Assembly (NCBI GenBank): GCA_019914995.1 | Contig: CM034127.1 | Coordinates: 9,734,001 to 9,798,000 of the forward strand | From: Acanthochlamys bracteata | Taxonomy: Eukaryota > Streptophyta > Magnoliopsida > Pandanales > Velloziaceae | Reading direction: 5' to 3' | Length of the DNA: 64,000 bases | Shown: positions 60,801 to 64,000 of the stretch, in pieces | Layout of the letters: every line of letters begins with the position of its first letter | Position numbering within the stretch: position 1 is the stretch's first letter | Program-made: the position numbers and the translations under genes | Notes under the pieces: generated by a model | What the model was told of the DNA's origin: nothing | Databases searched by the model: none | What the model saw: only the letters and a program-made list of their open reading frames with translations

Positions 60801-61321
60801 TGGCACTTATTAGGACTGATAAGCAGTAACATGATTACAGTTGGGCTTTAAATTAAGGTATGCAAAGCCTCTTTTTGTTCATGCATGTTATTTCTGTTAT
60901 GCATAAGAAGTATGAATTACATTAAGACTGGAGAACAGAGGAAATAACTTCGCAACACATCTTTAAGAAATTACTTTTCCTGCGAGAGCCACTAGGAGCA
61001 TGAAAGTTTTACTTAAGAGTTTATGACATTCTCGAACTCCTAGTGGACTAATGGGAATTTATTTACCTTGTCCTTCATATTGATTTAAATCTTGAACATT
61101 TATTTTATTTATAATGGTGCCATCGGTAATGGTATAGCTCATCCTTTGCCATTGCGTTATTTTGATTTAGAAGTGTTGTACACATGAAACTACTCAAGCA
61201 ATTCATGGCACTTTGTCTCAGTTGTATTGATTCATCATCTAACTCATTTACTTCTCTTATTGTAGAAGAATAAATGTCCTGATGACTGTTTCTTCATAAT
61301 GATATTTGTTTTTTGCTGTAG
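57820..61321. other. Long gene-free stretch, possibly an intron of the BPC remnant
   Basis: No exon could be supported here. A (TTA)n microsatellite lies at about 59668-59692 and a small perfect palindrome ACCGGA-gat-TCCGGT at 59628-59642. The base composition is intron-like (T-rich on the plus strand). A few short frames show no recognisable protein. Confidence 0.4.
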
Positions 61322-61751
61322 TGGATGATGTCTCATTGTCAAATTAAGGATCATAAATCTTATGGCTGTTATTACTGAGCGAGATGTTGCTATGCAGCAA
61401 CATAATCAGGCACGAACTGATGAGGAAGCTGCAATTACTGAGCGGAATCAAGCATTTCATGCCCTAAATGCAGCTAAGGTTGATAAGGCCTTTATGGAGC
61501 GTGATGAAGCTATAAGAGCCCTTGACAATGCTCGTAAGAATATCACAACCTCCAATAGCAGTGGACATAGATGCCCTCCTGCAAACAATTCCATCAGCGA
61601 TGTTAAGCATATCTTTCATAATGACCCTTCTCAACAGCCACCATAACTCTCTGCTGCATGATATGACCATGCAAGACGAATGCATATTATAGATGCAACC
61701 CCTACCTAAGTTGCTTCAGAGGGTGCTTCAAAGATTAGGCATTGCAAGTAG
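61322..61751 (+). pseudogene. Class II BASIC PENTACYSTEINE (BPC/BBR, GAGA-binding) pseudogene fragment
   Basis: After an acceptor-like tttgctgtag the sequence reads WMMSHCQIKDHK, like the WLMPQYQMKDH part of class II BPC proteins. A frameshift then leads to the frame starting at 61362, with ITERDVAM, AITERNQAFHAL and MERDEAIRALDNA: the alanine-zipper repeats with ERD/ERN spacing. CPPANNSISDVKHIFH follows, the counterpart of CPPGCQISRGVKHIHH. The same frame continues past stops at 61644 and 61659 into RMHIIDATPT, stop (61707), VASEGASK, stop (61749), matching REMH.(T)DALPVSPVASEAAK of intact proteins. The DNA-binding zinc-like domain with five cysteines is missing. So this is a decayed, 3'-truncated gene copy. 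Transcription cannot be judged. Confidence 0.72.
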
Positions 61752-64000
61752 GTATGTCACCATTAAGTGATGCAGGAAAGTACCACTTTGACCTGTTTTT
61801 AAAGGATATATGGCTGCAATCGTGATCTCAGATGCCTGCTTTCATGTACGTGTTCAGAATTTTGTCCGTGTACCATAAATGGCAAATGTAAATATTTAAT
61901 CTTCTTCCATATCTTCGGTAGTATATTACTTATGATGTTGTAACAGTTTTAGTTAGCTTTTTGTATGTGCAATTATTTCCTCGAGAATGCGTCTCTACTT
62001 GGATATAAAGAAGGTTAGTACTCTACCTAAGGTTCCCCTGCTTGGTAGCTTTAAGTATTGGCAACAATGTTTCATCATACAGGGAAGGAAAAGCACATAC
62101 AAGTCACAGTTACATCTAGGACACATCGACAAGTTCATTAAGATCATCCAACAATATATCAAACAAAAGAAAAACAATACTCAACGGTCATCGGATTCCA
62201 ATTGAAGGAGTTTTTTGGTTGTATGCTTTTGTGCTATCACACTCACAGGGACCTTTATTTAACCTTCTTATACTGTATGCGTTTTTTCATGTGAAGAAGC
62301 AAAAATAATTTTCTGAGTTTTCGGAATTGATGGAATTTATTGGTTTCGCATTAGCACGTCAGCCCATGCCAGCTGCGGTCCCAAAAACGTTGGGTACTTT
62401 AATTCTTTTACCAGTACCTGACAGAAGATTGCTATCACTCTAATGAAGATCACATGATCCGTGGTGAGCAGAAATTAAACCAAAAAACTTTGATATTTGT
62501 TTGTTCTTTTAATACCATAGTTCAGAATTAATTAGAGTAACGCTAAAACTTTTTGCTTAACGCCTTAAAAAATAATATAGCATGCGCAGGGAGCTAAAAG
62601 AAGTCAACAATAATAAAACACTAACTGGCATTATATTCCTGATATGGTCATCACCAATCTTGCTGAAGACGATAAACGCATCCAAAAAGTAGATGATTAT
62701 TCCTTTCCTCCCTATTTCGGCGACAGGCACAAGCTGGCTGTGTTTTCCGGCCAGTAGTTGTAGTTAGTTACTTTCATCTTTGTTCGCTACATAATATTCC
62801 CTCTCTCTCTCTCTCTTTTTGTTTTGTGTTATTGTAATTTAGATAAATGTTCGTTTGCCTTTGGCTTAAAAAACTCCAAGCACAACTTTGTTTATGTTTA
62901 TTAGAAAAAGACAAGCTATCTGTTAACACAATCTGCCACGGTTTCAGTGCCTTTAGTTAAAGTAGTTCTGGCTTCAGAGTTACCATTTGATTAGACTGGC
63001 TTCTTTTTCTATCTTGCTTTCGTTACTTGCTATATTTTTTTACTAGTTACTACAGTTTACCACACTATTAGAAACCGAGAAAATACTTAAATTTACTATG
63101 TTAGAATTACCTGATCGACTCGTGTTTTAATCATCCAGCCACTTAATGCAAAGCTACGAATTTGATTTTCTGTTCTGTAGATCTACTACTCACATGTACT
63201 CTAAACAAAAACAACACGTAAGACGCATACTGTAAATTGCAACAGGGCAAGAAAATTACATTACAGATTATGTAAGTACAAAACTGCGGTGTGAGATTCT
63301 TCAGCCTATGTGCATATTTACTTACTTGTCTGTAATAATAACTATTCCGCCTTGGATTCTCATTGTGAGAATCTAATGCGTGCCGTCGGTTGAAGGGAGT
63401 TGGGACCTCTTCCTATGACCTCCATCGATCTTTGTTTGTTTTTTCTTCTTTTCCTTTATCTTCTTTCACAGTTTTTGTTCCCGTACGTGTTTTTCTGATC
63501 CTTTCTTCTTCGGTTTGCAGTAGGAAACTTCTTGTGTCAGGGTTTCATGGCACGCAGCAGAGGTACGTAGATGAACAACAACAACAAATTGTTACGTGCA
63601 CATTGTTTACAGTGAAGTAGAAGTTAAAAAAGTGTCTGGAATTCAAAGATTTTGGTCGTTTCCTTGCTATGTCCTGTACCTACATGGTTTATTAGAAGAT
63701 GGACCTCTGCTATTTGGTACGTAGCTATTTAACGGAGCATGTGAAGGATCTTGACGTAAACGAGCTACAGCTAGCTAGCTAACCGTTGCAAAAATATTGT
63801 GGAGTAGCTGTTATTGTTTGTTTCTCTGAATCAATACTCGCTAATAACAAGAGATAAAATGAAATTATAGAAACCTTAATTAGTGGAATTGCAAATATTA
63901 ACGTTTTCATACTTTGTTTCTTCTTCTTTTTCGTTTTCTTTTTAATATTTTGGGTGAAACATAATATATCAGTAAATATCGTAAAAAAGGTCTATAAGGA
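61752..64000. other. Gene-free end of the window
   Basis: No gene is supported. A (CT)n run lies at about 62801-62816. Short frames at 61987-62205 and 63390-63620 have no known match; the latter starts at TTG. The BPC C-terminal DNA-binding region was looked for here and not found. The final ~600 bases are pyrimidine-rich in places (63430-63480, 63915-63945) and might be the start of a leader beyond the window. Confidence 0.4.

Noticed and set aside
61464-61685. 73-codon minus-strand frame over the BPC remnant
   Set aside because: The sense strand explains the sequence through BPC motifs; the antisense frame shows none.
63390-63620. 76-codon frame near the window end
   Set aside because: It starts at TTG, is rich in F/S/V from a pyrimidine-rich stretch and resembles no known protein.
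1-64000. tRNA, rRNA, CRISPR array or operon signals
   Set aside because: No tRNA-like T-arm with matching cloverleaf, no rRNA block and no regularly spaced repeats were seen. The split genes rule out a bacterial reading of the window.

Overview
The window is nuclear DNA of a eudicot plant. All genes are split by GT-AG introns, the intergenic DNA is very AT-rich and full of small non-autonomous transposons, and the protein families are plant ones. I assembled exon models by eye, matching splice signals with codon phase. Six genes give complete, phase-consistent reading frames and a seventh (minus strand) has two exons. The species cannot be named from the sequence alone.

Layout. 466-3188 (+): ACT-repeat protein of the ACR9/ACR10 type. 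5037-7025 (+): GT47 glycosyltransferase of the FRA8/IRX7 clade (xylan synthesis). 10219-10862 (-): small secreted Ole e 1-like wall protein. 12558-21214 (+): large membrane-anchored GT4-like glycosyltransferase with 14 exons. 23336-28548 (+): serine carboxypeptidase-like protein of the SCPL51 type with 13 exons. 32302-45990 (+): UTP21/WDR36, a WD40 subunit of the SSU processome, with 18 exons. 50228-52321 (+): COMT-like O-methyltransferase with 4 exons. The last 12 kb has no intact gene; it holds a decayed class II BASIC PENTACYSTEINE (BPC) gene around 61.3-61.75 kb.

The genes do not form an operon or an obvious metabolic cluster. Two (FRA8-like and the O-methyltransferase) belong to families used in secondary walls or phenylpropanoids, and two more (GT4-like, Ole e 1-like) may act in the secretory system or wall, but this looks like ordinary gene order.

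The repeats are the most notable structure. There is a miniature LTR retrotransposon (TRIM-like) at 57100-57819 with two ~333-bp terminal repeats, TG...CA ends and a tRNA-Met-type primer site. A second, more decayed LTR-like pair lies at 53.0-53.8 kb. Three elements have TTA/TAA target duplications of the PIF/Harbinger kind (27459-28159, 47443-47699, 55382-55672), and one 743-bp inverted-repeat element (7656-8398) has an 8-bp duplication. Several more AT-rich copies resemble the 47.4-kb element. I found no convincing new biological system. The best leads are the TRIM, the BPC pseudogene, the changed acid motif in the GT4-like enzyme, the long upstream ORF before UTP21, and three short orphan coding-like frames near the O-methyltransferase gene.
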